From the NCBI RefSeq assembly GCF_021151785.1, contig NZ_JAGKWP010000071.1, positions 1 to 13,214 of the forward strand: a stretch of DNA of 13,214 nucleotides, read 5' to 3'. How positions within the stretch are numbered: position 1 is the stretch's first letter; each line of letters starts with the position of its first letter. Positions 1-7,513 of the stretch are shown one piece after another. The DNA comes from Flavobacterium sp. (GTDB lineage Bacteria; Bacteroidota; Bacteroidia; Flavobacteriales; Flavobacteriaceae). The notes under the pieces were generated by a model. It was not told the origin of the DNA. It made no database searches and saw only the letters and a program-made list of their open reading frames with translations. Position numbers and translations under genes: made by a program.

Positions 1-2
1 GC

Positions 3-95
3 CACCATAATATGGGTAATACCTTTGATGAACATTTGACAATTAATGTTCCAAAGCCTAAGTCAAGACAAAAAGTCATATTTACTTTGATTTAA
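3..95 (+). CDS. 3' end of an unidentified gene (C-terminal 30 residues)
   Basis: The + strand is open in frame 3 from the window edge to a TAA at 93-95. The encoded tail begins HHNMGNTFDEHLTINVPKPK and ends in FTLI. The sequence is protein-like, with a plausible final beta strand (KVIFTLI), and the frame closes 39 bases before the next + strand start, as expected for a neighbouring gene end. The 5' part lies outside the window and the tail is too short for me to assign a family. It may be co-transcribed with the bacilliredoxin gene that follows, because no terminator hairpin is visible between them. Confidence 0.55.
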   Translation, partial: HHNMGNTFDEHLTINVPKPKSRQKVIFTLI

Positions 96-134
96 AACAA
101 AAAAAGCGCCAAAATGTCTTAAAAAAGAAATGTT

Positions 135-521
135 ATGAGATTATTTGATGATTTATTTGGAAGAAACGACAGTATGAAGAGTACTTTAAATTTAACTTGG
201 AACTATCTTGAAGATACAGATTTAAATCAAATAGATGCTATTTCCTTTGAAAAACCTGTAGTTCTATTTAAACATAGTACAAGATGCATCATAAGTAAAA
301 TGGCTTTAAAAGAATTTGAAAAAGAGCATAAAATTCCAAATGAAGCTATGGAATTGTATTTTCTTGATTTATTAAATCATCGACCACTTTCTAATCATGT
401 AGCTGAACATTATTCCATTGCTCATCAATCACCTCAAATTTTAGTAATCAGAGAAGGAAAATGCATTTATCATAACTCTCATGATGGTATCAATGCAAAT
501 CATTTGAAAGCATTCATATAA
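135..521 (+). CDS. ytxJ: Bacillithiol-system monothiol redox protein, YtxJ/BrxC type
   Basis: This 128-residue cytosolic protein has a thioredoxin-like fold. In the YtxJ (BrxC) family a CxxS active site removes bacillithiol from, or reduces, oxidised protein thiols. Visible features are the family motif FKHSTRCIIS at residues 45-54 with the single active-site Cys51 and Ser54, the cis-proline region HQSPQ around Pro100, and a second cysteine at 110 after the last strands. Members often have P after the active Cys; here it is Ile. The ATG at 135 is preferred to the in-frame Met14 because the N-terminal LFDDLFG segment resembles the usual family start. The gene is followed directly by a strong hairpin. 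Activity with bacillithiol is inferred from the family, and no bacillithiol synthesis gene lies in the window. Confidence 0.85.
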   Translation: MRLFDDLFGRNDSMKSTLNLTWNYLEDTDLNQIDAISFEKPVVLFKHSTRCIISKMALKEFEKEHKIPNEAMELYFLDLLNHRPLSNHVAEHYSIAHQSPQILVIREGKCIYHNSHDGINANHLKAFI

Positions 522-524
522 AAT

Positions 525-557
525 AAAAAGCACTTTTGATGTTCAAAAGTGCTTTTT
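525..557. terminator. Bidirectional intrinsic terminator between ytxJ and the lipoprotein gene
   Basis: A perfect 15-bp inverted repeat (525-539 and 543-557, core AAGCACTTTTGA) has a 3-base TGT loop. It has an A-run on one side and a T-run on the other, so it can end transcription from both convergent genes: ytxJ, which stops at 521, and the minus-strand lipoprotein gene, which stops at 579. Confidence 0.9.
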
Positions 558-578
558 CAAATAGAAAAAAACTAAAAT

Positions 579-1760
579 TTATCTTCTAAATTTATTACTC
601 GTTATAATTGCTTTTAATTTAGCTTTCAAATCTTCACCTGAATCAAAAACCATTTGTTCATTTGTTGGAAATGGAACTGCTCTTCGATCAAAGAATTGAA
701 AGTAATCTTGTTCACAAGCTCGTTTATCTCCATTAAAGGTAGCATACACATAATTAAATACAAATTCTGAACTCAATGGATATGTATCAATTAATTGGTT
801 GCTTCTGTTATCTAAAAACTCCACTTTAGCCGTTACTTGACAAGATTTATTCTGTGTAAACTCATATATACTAGCCGTAACTGTTTTTAAATTATCGACC
901 ATAACATTATTTCCGTTTTGATCCTTAACTGGATTACCATTAGCATCTAACAAAACTTTGGTTCCGTCCTTTACTTGTTTCTCTTTTACAAATTGTTTTT
1001 CTCGAACTTGTTCTGGAGAAATCACAATATTTCTGAAAGTTACCACTAATCCATAATCATAAAAAAAATCTTTTTGCTTCTTGTTATGATATACCGTCCA
1101 TTTATCATTAATTCCGAATGTACTAAAGTCTAATAAATCTTCTTGTAAACGAGCAGGAATAATCATTTGAGTATCATTTTTAGTTGAGACAAAAACAAAA
1201 TCAGTTCCTTTAAATTTGGCTTCATCCATTAAAAGTCTAACATCTTTATAATTTGGATTTAGCTGATCTAAATATCCTAAATCATCATAAGCTTCTCTAG
1301 CATCTAACTTATTCCTTGAATTCATCAACTTTTTAGCATTAGTATATAGATAAGCTGATAAATCATTTTTACTTGCAATAATGGAATCAGAGTAATCATC
1401 AAATGGAAAATAGGCATTTCTATTTTCATTGATTAATCGTAAAGGTAGAACACCTTTAACACGTTCTTGTCTAGTATGAAGCTGCTTATATAGGTTATAG
1501 ATACGCTCTAAATTTGCTGGATTATTTTCTTTTATCAATAATTTTAAATCATTCAAATCTCGCTCTTTTGCTTTAGCAAATGCTTCTTCTAATAAATAAA
1601 CATATTCTTGATTTCCTTTTGCATTTTTATTGGTTCTTAATCCCTCTAATGCTCTATAAATAGCTCCATCATAATCTCCATTACTTAACATAGATTGGGT
1701 TTGTTTTACACCACAACCTAAAAAAAGTAGAGAAATTAATAAAAAAGTAATGTTCCTCAT
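579..1760 (-). CDS. Exported lipoprotein of unknown function
   Basis: I do not recognise a named family for this 393-residue protein. It begins with a short charged segment and a hydrophobic stretch ending in a lipobox FLGC, so Cys16 should be the lipidated residue. The next residue is Gly, which fits onward transport. Residues from about 25 to 170 look alpha-helical and TPR-like (NGDYDGAIYRALEGL near the N-terminus, then charged helices). The second half looks beta-rich and contains a Lys/Asn/Asp-rich loop with DANGNPVKDQNGNN. The open frame extends to an in-frame TTG at 1773-1775, but the ATG at 1758-1760 gives a normal signal peptide directly, so I chose it. It lies downstream of the fumarylacetoacetase gene on the same strand, with a hairpin between. 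A role in envelope assembly or surface structure is only a guess. Confidence 0.8.
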   Translation of the reverse strand: MRNITFLLISLLFLGCGVKQTQSMLSNGDYDGAIYRALEGLRTNKNAKGNQEYVYLLEEAFAKAKERDLNDLKLLIKENNPANLERIYNLYKQLHTRQERVKGVLPLRLINENRNAYFPFDDYSDSIIASKNDLSAYLYTNAKKLMNSRNKLDAREAYDDLGYLDQLNPNYKDVRLLMDEAKFKGTDFVFVSTKNDTQMIIPARLQEDLLDFSTFGINDKWTVYHNKKQKDFFYDYGLVVTFRNIVISPEQVREKQFVKEKQVKDGTKVLLDANGNPVKDQNGNNVMVDNLKTVTASIYEFTQNKSCQVTAKVEFLDNRSNQLIDTYPLSSEFVFNYVYATFNGDKRACEQDYFQFFDRRAVPFPTNEQMVFDSGEDLKAKLKAIITSNKFRR

Positions 1761-1775
1761 AATTATTATTTTCAA

Positions 1776-1805
1776 TCAAAAAGAGTACCTATTGAAGTAC
1801 TCTTT
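1776..1805 (-). terminator. Intrinsic terminator after the fumarylacetoacetase gene
   Basis: On the minus strand a 9-bp stem (AAAGAGTAC, with arms at 1797-1805 and 1780-1788) with an 8-base loop is followed by a run of five T. It lies 11 bases past the hydrolase stop codon and just before the lipoprotein start, so it probably ends the hydrolase transcript. Some read-through into the lipoprotein gene is possible, since I see no good separate promoter there. Confidence 0.75.
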
Positions 1806-1815
1806 CTGAATCATG

Positions 1816-3102
1816 TTAAAATTTTAAATCGTAAGCGGGTAACAATTTAGTTGATACTTCACCAAAACCGATTCGAACCTGATTATTTTGACAATATCCT
1901 CTTATAATTACAGTGTCATTATCATTAATAAATTTACGTTCAGATCCATCTTTCATTTTTAATGGCCTTTGTCCACCCCAAGTCAACTCTAACATGGAGC
2001 CAAATGAATCTTCTGTTGGACCTGAAATGGTTCCACTACCCATCATATCACCAGAATTGACTCTACAACCATTAATAGTGTGATGAGCTAATTGCTGACT
2101 CATCGTCCAATACATGTATTTAAAATTACTTTTAGAAACTACCGTTTCTTCAGAATTTTCAGGTTGAATAGAAACCTCTAAATTAATATCAAAAGCATGT
2201 TTTCCTGTTTGTTGTAAATACGGTAACGGAGTTGGATTTTGTTCTGGAGACTCACATCTAAATTCCTCTAAAGCATCTAAAGTAACAATCCAAGGCGAAA
2301 TGCTAGACGCAAAGTTTTTAGCTAAAAATGGTCCCAATGGCACATATTCCCATTTCTGAATGTCACGTGCTGACCAGTCATTAAACAATACCATCCCAAA
2401 AATGTATTCTTCTGCATCTTTTACAGAAACAGGCTCTCCCATCAAATTGGCATCTGTAGTGATAAAGGCTGTTTCTAGCTCAAAATCAACTAATCTAGAC
2501 GGGCCAAAAACTGGCTGTGTTTCACCATTAGGAAGTGTTTGACCGTAAGGCCTATGTACAGGTATTCCACTTGGTACAATTGTTGAACTTCTTCCATGAT
2601 AGCCTACAGGTATATGTAACCAGTTTGGTAATAACGCATTATCTGGATCACGAAACATTTTACCTACATTTGTAGCATGTTCTTTGCTACTGTAAAAATC
2701 AGTATAATCACCTATTTGAACAGGTAATAACATTTCTACTTCATCAATATCAAAAATAACCACTTCACGATGAACTGCATTATCCCTTAGTTTTGGATTA
2801 GATGTTAAAAAAATATCTGACAAACGGTTGCGTACTAAACGCCACGTTTTTTTTCCATCAGAAATAAAATCATTCAAAGAATCCTGCATAAACATGTCAT
2901 CTGTTAATTCGATTCCTTCAAAATAACCTAACTGTTGCAAGGCCCCCATGTCAATAGCGTAATTACCAATTCTTGTTCCAATGGTAATGACATCATCTTT
3001 CGTAATAAAGACTCCAAAAGGGATATTTTGAATGGGAAAATCACTGTTTTCAGGCACTTCTAACCAAGACGTTCTACTTGGATCATTAGCATAATTCGGC
3101 AT
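1816..3102 (-). CDS. fahA: Fumarylacetoacetase (fumarylacetoacetate hydrolase)
   Basis: The enzyme splits fumarylacetoacetate into fumarate and acetoacetate, the last step of phenylalanine and tyrosine breakdown through homogentisate. With the ATG at 3102 the protein is 428 residues, close to animal FAH. Residues matching the mouse enzyme, mostly at a constant offset of 9, are Asp135 and Tyr137 in DFYSSKEH, catalytic His142, Arg151, Tyr168 (GYHGRSS), metal ligands Glu208 and Glu210 (DFELE) and Asp242 (FNDWSARD), Gln249, Tyr253 and Lys262, and the GTISG segment at 357-361. The frame runs upstream to a TTG at 3144, but that codon sits inside the predicted -7 box, so it should not be transcribed. 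The gene stands alone here; no other homogentisate-pathway gene is in the window. It is divergent from glyA. Confidence 0.95.
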   Translation of the reverse strand: MPNYANDPSRTSWLEVPENSDFPIQNIPFGVFITKDDVITIGTRIGNYAIDMGALQQLGYFEGIELTDDMFMQDSLNDFISDGKKTWRLVRNRLSDIFLTSNPKLRDNAVHREVVIFDIDEVEMLLPVQIGDYTDFYSSKEHATNVGKMFRDPDNALLPNWLHIPVGYHGRSSTIVPSGIPVHRPYGQTLPNGETQPVFGPSRLVDFELETAFITTDANLMGEPVSVKDAEEYIFGMVLFNDWSARDIQKWEYVPLGPFLAKNFASSISPWIVTLDALEEFRCESPEQNPTPLPYLQQTGKHAFDINLEVSIQPENSEETVVSKSNFKYMYWTMSQQLAHHTINGCRVNSGDMMGSGTISGPTEDSFGSMLELTWGGQRPLKMKDGSERKFINDNDTVIIRGYCQNNQVRIGFGEVSTKLLPAYDLKF

Positions 3103-3141
3103 AAATATAGGGTATAATACTATTAATAATAAATTCGCAAT

Positions 3142-3172
3142 CAAATTTAAACTTTAGATTCCATTTACCAAA
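3142..3172 (-). promoter_or_regulatory. Bacteroidota-type promoter of fahA
   Basis: On the minus strand, TTTG (3169-3172) is followed after 19 bases by TAAATTTG (3142-3149). This matches the Bacteroidota primary sigma consensus of a -33 TTTG (or TTG) and -7 TAnnTTTG with the usual spacing. Transcription would start about 30 bases before the ATG at 3102. The match was read by eye, without transcription data. Confidence 0.75.
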
Positions 3173-3181
3173 CAATTTTTG

Positions 3182-3189
3182 TAATTTTG
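3182..3189 (+). promoter_or_regulatory. -7 element of the glyA promoter
   Basis: TAATTTTG matches the TAnnTTTG consensus on the + strand, 26 bases before the glyA ATG, giving a short leader of about 20 bases. I cannot find a clear -33 TTTG at the usual distance. The element lies 10 bases from the -33 box of the divergent fahA promoter, so polymerase binding at the two probably interferes. Confidence 0.6.
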
Positions 3190-3215
3190 GACAAATTTTA
3201 ATAAAAAATCAAAAA

Positions 3216-4490
3216 ATGCAACGTGACGAAGAAATTTTCGACCTAATTCTAGACGAACAAGATAGACAAATTCATGGTATTGAATTAATCGCTTCTGAAA
3301 ACTTTGTAAGCGATCAAGTAATGGAAGCGCAAGGTTCTTGTTTAACCAATAAATATGCAGAAGGATATCCTGGAAAAAGATATTATGGAGGATGTGAAGT
3401 AGTAGATATTGTAGAACAAATTGCAATTGACCGAGCAAAAGCATTATTCGGAGCGGAATATGTTAACGTTCAACCTCACTCTGGTTCACAAGCTAATACT
3501 GCTGTTTTTGCTGCTTGTTTAAAGCCAGGAGATAAAATTTTAGGTTTTGACTTGGCACATGGTGGACACTTAACTCATGGTTCTCCAGTTAATTTTTCGG
3601 GTAAACTTTATCAACCTGTATTTTATGGGGTTGAACAAGAAACAGGTGTTTTAAATTACGATAAAATTCAAGAAATAGCTACTAAAGAAGAGCCAAAATT
3701 AATTATTGCTGGAGCATCTGCTTACTCTAGAGATATGGATTTCAAACGTTTTAGAGAAATTGCAGATTCAGTAGGTGCACTTTTGTTAGCTGATATTTCA
3801 CATCCTGCAGGTTTAATTGCTAAAGGCTTATTAAACGATCCTATTCCACATTGCCATATCGTAACTACTACAACTCACAAAACCCTTAGAGGTCCAAGAG
3901 GTGGTATGATTATGATGGGTAAAGACTTCCCTAATCCATGGGGACATACTACTCCAAAAGGAGAAATCAAAATGATGTCGAATATTCTTGACATGTCTGT
4001 TTTCCCTGGTAATCAAGGAGGGCCATTAATGCATGTAATTGCTGCAAAAGCTGTAGCCTTTGGAGAATGTCTAACAGATGAGTTTTTCCAATATGCCATG
4101 CAGGTAAAGAAAAATGCTAAAGCAATGGCCGAAGCCTTTGTAAAAAGAGGATATAATATTATTTCAGGAGGAACTGACAATCACATGATGTTAATCGATC
4201 TAAGAAACAAAGGAATTACCGGAAAAGAAGCTGAAAACGCCTTAGTTAAAGCAGAAATCACAGTCAATAAAAACATGGTCCCTTTTGATGATAAATCACC
4301 ATTTATTACGTCTGGCATTAGAGTTGGAACTCCTGCCATTACCACAAGAGGTTTAATTGAAGAAGATATGGAAACTGTAGTTGCTTTGATTGATAAAGTG
4401 ATTTTGAACCATAAAGATGAAGCTATTTTAGAACAAGTAGCTGAGGAAGTAAACGAATTAATGGCTGAAAGACCAATGTTTACTTTCTAA
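3216..4490 (+). CDS. glyA: Serine hydroxymethyltransferase
   Basis: This cytosolic pyridoxal-phosphate enzyme interconverts serine plus tetrahydrofolate with glycine plus 5,10-methylenetetrahydrofolate, the main source of one-carbon units. The 424-residue length is normal for bacterial GlyA. Diagnostic segments are ELIASENFVS (23-32), TNKYAEGYPGKRYYGG (44-59), QPHSGSQAN (86-94), ADISHPAGL (192-200, with the PLP-contacting Asp and His) and the PLP-lysine signature TTTTHKTLRGPRGG (217-230, Lys222). The stretch around WGHTTPKGEIKMM (242-254), just before FPGNQGGP, is longer than in E. coli and, as I recall, normal in Bacteroidota. The protein starts at the first ATG after an AT-rich leader with no clear Shine-Dalgarno. 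The gene has its own promoter and terminator, which suggests a single-gene unit. Confidence 0.98.
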   Translation: MQRDEEIFDLILDEQDRQIHGIELIASENFVSDQVMEAQGSCLTNKYAEGYPGKRYYGGCEVVDIVEQIAIDRAKALFGAEYVNVQPHSGSQANTAVFAACLKPGDKILGFDLAHGGHLTHGSPVNFSGKLYQPVFYGVEQETGVLNYDKIQEIATKEEPKLIIAGASAYSRDMDFKRFREIADSVGALLLADISHPAGLIAKGLLNDPIPHCHIVTTTTHKTLRGPRGGMIMMGKDFPNPWGHTTPKGEIKMMSNILDMSVFPGNQGGPLMHVIAAKAVAFGECLTDEFFQYAMQVKKNAKAMAEAFVKRGYNIISGGTDNHMMLIDLRNKGITGKEAENALVKAEITVNKNMVPFDDKSPFITSGIRVGTPAITTRGLIEEDMETVVALIDKVILNHKDEAILEQVAEEVNELMAERPMFTF

Positions 4491-4523
4491 CCAAATTAAA
4501 TGTAAAAAATAAGTGAAAATTGT

Positions 4524-4564
4524 AAAGGTTTAATGCTTTCTAACGAAACGTTAAACCTTTTTTT
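4524..4564 (+). terminator. Intrinsic terminator after glyA
   Basis: AAAGGTTTAA (4524-4533) pairs with TTAAACCTTT (4551-4560). The stem continues inward with a T-G wobble and a G-C pair, then, past a bulged C, with TTTC pairing to GAAA, leaving a TAAC loop. The T-run extends to 4564. It lies 33 bases after the glyA stop and 18 bases before the next start codon. Confidence 0.85.
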
Positions 4565-4582
4565 AAGCAAAATAAAATACTC

Positions 4583-5170
4583 ATGTTACGTTTACAATTA
4601 CCAACTGACCCAAGATGGGTAAATATCGTAGAAAGCAATATTGCAGAAATTTTAAGTGATCATGCATGGTGTGAACAAAAAGCGGCAACAAATGCTATCA
4701 ATCTGATTATTAATAATTCTGAGAAAGAAGATTTAGTATCGGCCATGTTAGAAATTTCAATTGAAGAAATGGAACATTTTAAAATGGTTCACGATATAAT
4801 TAAAGAAAAAGGATTGGTATTTGAGCGAGAACGAAAAGACGATTATGTCAATGAATTGGCTAGATACATGAAAGATCACTTAGATGGAAGCCGTGAAGCA
4901 GGATTAATTGAAAGATTATTATTTGCTGCTATGATTGAAGCAAGAAGTTGTGAACGTTTTAAAGTTCTTTCAGAAAATATAAAAGATGAAAAATTAGCTC
5001 AATTTTATAGAGATTTAATGGAGAGTGAAGCTGGACATTACACCACTTTTATTGGATTTGCTAGAAAATATGCTGAAAAAATTGATGTCGAAAAACGTTG
5101 GCAAGAATGGTTGGCTTTCGAAGCAACTGTAATTGCTAAATATGGTAAAAAAGAAACAGTTCATGGATAA
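4583..5170 (+). CDS. miaE: MiaE-type tRNA 2-methylthio-N6-isopentenyladenosine-37 hydroxylase
   Basis: This family of non-haem diiron enzymes hydroxylates the isopentenyl side chain of ms2i6A at position 37 of tRNAs reading U-starting codons. The 195-residue protein is an all-helical ferritin-like bundle. Likely iron ligands are Glu31 (WCEQKAA), Glu62 and His65 (EEMEH), Glu119 (IEARSCERF) and Glu149 with His152 (ESEAGHY), the E, ExxH, E, ExxH pattern of the fold. The N-terminal LPTDPRWV and the YARxxxDHLDG-like middle also fit bacterial MiaE. The start lies only 18 bases after the glyA terminator T-run and no good TAnnTTTG box is visible, so expression may depend on read-through or an atypical promoter. 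The exact substrate is inferred from the family. Confidence 0.88.
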   Translation: MLRLQLPTDPRWVNIVESNIAEILSDHAWCEQKAATNAINLIINNSEKEDLVSAMLEISIEEMEHFKMVHDIIKEKGLVFERERKDDYVNELARYMKDHLDGSREAGLIERLLFAAMIEARSCERFKVLSENIKDEKLAQFYRDLMESEAGHYTTFIGFARKYAEKIDVEKRWQEWLAFEATVIAKYGKKETVHG

Positions 5171-5197
5171 ACAAAATTATCAAAAAAATTAAGCACT

Positions 5198-7414
5198 ATG
5201 CAACTAAAAAAAATAACAGCTCTATTATTCTTAAGCTTGACTCTACATGGTCTAGCTCAAGAAAAAAATCTAAAAAATATTAAAAAACTAACTTTTGGAG
5301 GAGATAACGCAGAGGCTTATTTTAGTCCAGATGGTAAAAAACTAACTCTTCAAGTAACCAATAAACAATTTGGTGTAGCCTGTGATCAAATTTATTCATT
5401 AGATTTAACTCAACCCATTACAGATTTTAACCAGTTAAAATTAGTATCTACTGGTAAAGGAAGAACTACTTGTTCTTATTTTATGCCCGATGGGAAACAT
5501 ATTATTTATGCCTCAACACATGCTTCAGATCATGCATGTCCTGCCCCTCCTAAACCAAAAGACGGTAAATACCTATGGGCTATTTATCCTGAATTTGAAA
5601 TTTACATGGCAAATACCAATGGAGAAATAGTAAAACAATTAACAAATTCACCTGGTTATGATGCGGAGGCAGTGGTTTCTCCAGATGGAAAAAAAATAGC
5701 TTTTACAAGTATCAGAAGTGGTGACTTGGAAATTTGGACCATGAATATTGATGGAACCAATTTAAAACAAGTGACTTCAGGATTAGGTTATGATGGTGGA
5801 TGTTTTTTTTCACATGATAGCAAAAAACTTGTATTTCGTTCTTCTAGACCCAAAACAGAAGCAGAAATTAAAGAATACAAAGATTTATTGGCCGATAATT
5901 TAGTAGCTCCAACCAATATGGAAATTTATACTTGTAATATTGATGGTAGTGACTTAAAACAAATAACAAATTTAGGAAAAGCTAATTGGGCTCCCTTCTT
6001 CCATCCTTCTGACAAAAAGATTATTTTTTCATCTAACCATCATGCCGTAAAAGGTTATGATTTCCAATTATACATGATCAATATTGATGGTACAGGTTTA
6101 AAACAAATTACTTGGGAAAGTGAATTTAATGCCTTTCCTATGTTTTCGCCTGATGGAAAAAAGTTAGTCTTTTCAAGTAACAGACAAGGCGCACCAAGAG
6201 AAACAAATGTTTTTATTGCTGATTGGGTAGACACTGACGAAGCCGAAGAAATTCAAACTTCAAATCTAAAAAAACACATTTCATACTTAGCTTCGGATGC
6301 CTTAGAAGGAAGATTAGTGGGTTCAAAAGGAGAAAAATTAGCCGCATCTTATATTGAACAAGAATTTAAAAAATTAAAATTAAAGCCTTATAACAGTACA
6401 TTTATTCATCCTTTCAATTATCAATACAAATCTAATCCGCATGATACTAACGGAAAAGGGGAAACAATTACGGGACATAATGTTATTGGATATCTTGATA
6501 ATGGAGCAAAAAAAACAATCATTATTGGAGCTCATTATGACCACTTAGGTTTTAACGAACACAATAATTCAACAAAGCCTAATTCACATGGAGAAATACA
6601 TAATGGAGCTGATGATAATAGTTCAGGAGTAGCAGGTGTTTTAGAATTGGCTCGTATATATTCTCAAAATAAGAGAAAAGAAAATGTAAATATTATTTTT
6701 GCTCTTTTCTCGGGCGAAGAAGATGGATTAATGGGTTCAAAAGAAATAGCCGCAAACATACAAAAATTGGTACCTAATGTAGTAACAATGATTAATATGG
6801 ATATGATTGGAAGATTAGATGATAAAAAAAGTCTGGTTGTTGGCGGAACAGGAACCTCACCTATTTTCTCAGAAATTATTGAAAAAAACAAACCCGCTGG
6901 ATTTAGCGTAACTCAAGAACCCGCTGGAATTGGTCCATCGGATCATACTTCGTTTTATTTGAAAGATATTCCGGTTTTATTCTTGTTTACTGGCACTCAT
7001 CAAGATTATCACAAACCAAGTGATGATGAAAATAAAATTAACTACTATGGTGTAAGTAATATAGTAAGCTATGTGAGTAGAATAGTTGATGATTTAGCAA
7101 GTCAACATCATATTGAATTTACTAAAACCAAAATAACTGAAGAAAAGAAAGTTCCAAAATACAAAGTAACATTAGGAATTATGCCTGACTATACAGACCA
7201 TGGAGATGGTTTGCATGTTGATGGAGTGACAGAAGGAAGACCAGCTCAATTAGCAGGAATTAGAGAAAAAGACGTCATTACTAAAATTGGGGATTGCGAA
7301 ATAAAAGAAGTTTACAGTTATATGGATTGTTTGGCAAAATTAAGTATTGGAGATGTAAAGGAAGTACACTTCATTCGCGATGGAAAGCCAATGGTTGTAA
7401 AGGTTACTTTTTAA
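5198..7414 (+). CDS. Exported M28 zinc peptidase with TolB-like propeller and C-terminal PDZ domain
   Basis: Residues 1-20 form a signal peptide ending HGLA before Gln21. Six PD40 motifs, at about residues 43, 96, 161, 205, 269 and 317 (SPDGKKL-like), indicate a complete six-bladed propeller. Residues 355-640 are an M28 aminopeptidase-like domain with every expected metal or catalytic residue: His446 and Asp448 (AHYDHLG), Asp472 (GADDNSSG), Glu507 and Glu508 (FSGEEDG), Asp535 (NMDMIGR) and His583 (SDHTSFY). A PDZ domain occupies about 655-738 (GVTEGRPAQLAGIREKDVI). The 738-residue protein probably works in the periplasm or outside the cell, trimming peptides; its substrates are unknown. It starts 27 bases after miaE with no promoter or terminator between, so the two are probably co-transcribed. 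The propeller may gate or present substrate, by analogy with other propeller-peptidases (inference). Confidence 0.92.
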   Translation: MQLKKITALLFLSLTLHGLAQEKNLKNIKKLTFGGDNAEAYFSPDGKKLTLQVTNKQFGVACDQIYSLDLTQPITDFNQLKLVSTGKGRTTCSYFMPDGKHIIYASTHASDHACPAPPKPKDGKYLWAIYPEFEIYMANTNGEIVKQLTNSPGYDAEAVVSPDGKKIAFTSIRSGDLEIWTMNIDGTNLKQVTSGLGYDGGCFFSHDSKKLVFRSSRPKTEAEIKEYKDLLADNLVAPTNMEIYTCNIDGSDLKQITNLGKANWAPFFHPSDKKIIFSSNHHAVKGYDFQLYMINIDGTGLKQITWESEFNAFPMFSPDGKKLVFSSNRQGAPRETNVFIADWVDTDEAEEIQTSNLKKHISYLASDALEGRLVGSKGEKLAASYIEQEFKKLKLKPYNSTFIHPFNYQYKSNPHDTNGKGETITGHNVIGYLDNGAKKTIIIGAHYDHLGFNEHNNSTKPNSHGEIHNGADDNSSGVAGVLELARIYSQNKRKENVNIIFALFSGEEDGLMGSKEIAANIQKLVPNVVTMINMDMIGRLDDKKSLVVGGTGTSPIFSEIIEKNKPAGFSVTQEPAGIGPSDHTSFYLKDIPVLFLFTGTHQDYHKPSDDENKINYYGVSNIVSYVSRIVDDLASQHHIEFTKTKITEEKKVPKYKVTLGIMPDYTDHGDGLHVDGVTEGRPAQLAGIREKDVITKIGDCEIKEVYSYMDCLAKLSIGDVKEVHFIRDGKPMVVKVTF

Positions 7415-7446
7415 TTTTAACTGATTATATAATCTAAATATTTAAT

Positions 7447-7507
7447 AATCAATCAATTTATAGTACTTTTATAAAATAAAGAAACTATAGTTGATTGATT
7501 TTTTTAT
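7447..7507 (+). terminator. Long terminator hairpin after the M28 peptidase gene
   Basis: AATCAATCAA (7447-7456) pairs with TTGATTGATT (7491-7500). Inside it TATAGT (7459-7464) pairs with ACTATA (7484-7489) and CTTT (7466-7469) with AAAG (7478-7481). A T-run follows at once. It lies 33 bases after the peptidase stop, and its T-run ends only a few bases before the ATG at 7514, so it could also affect expression of that gene. Confidence 0.75.
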
Positions 7508-7513
7508 TATTAT

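Noticed and set aside
3154..3444. Open minus-strand frame overlapping the start of glyA and its promoter region
   Set aside because: It is antisense to a certain gene, has Leu- and Phe-rich low-quality sequence, and covers both promoters. It is a mirror of glyA codons.
3831..4016. Short minus-strand open frame inside glyA
   Set aside because: It is fully antisense to conserved glyA codons, with no promoter or recognisable product.
7464..7471. TACTTTTA as promoter for the DUF1275 gene, with TTTA 19 bases upstream
   Set aside because: Both elements lack the conserved final G and the site is within a terminator stem. Too weak to list as a promoter.
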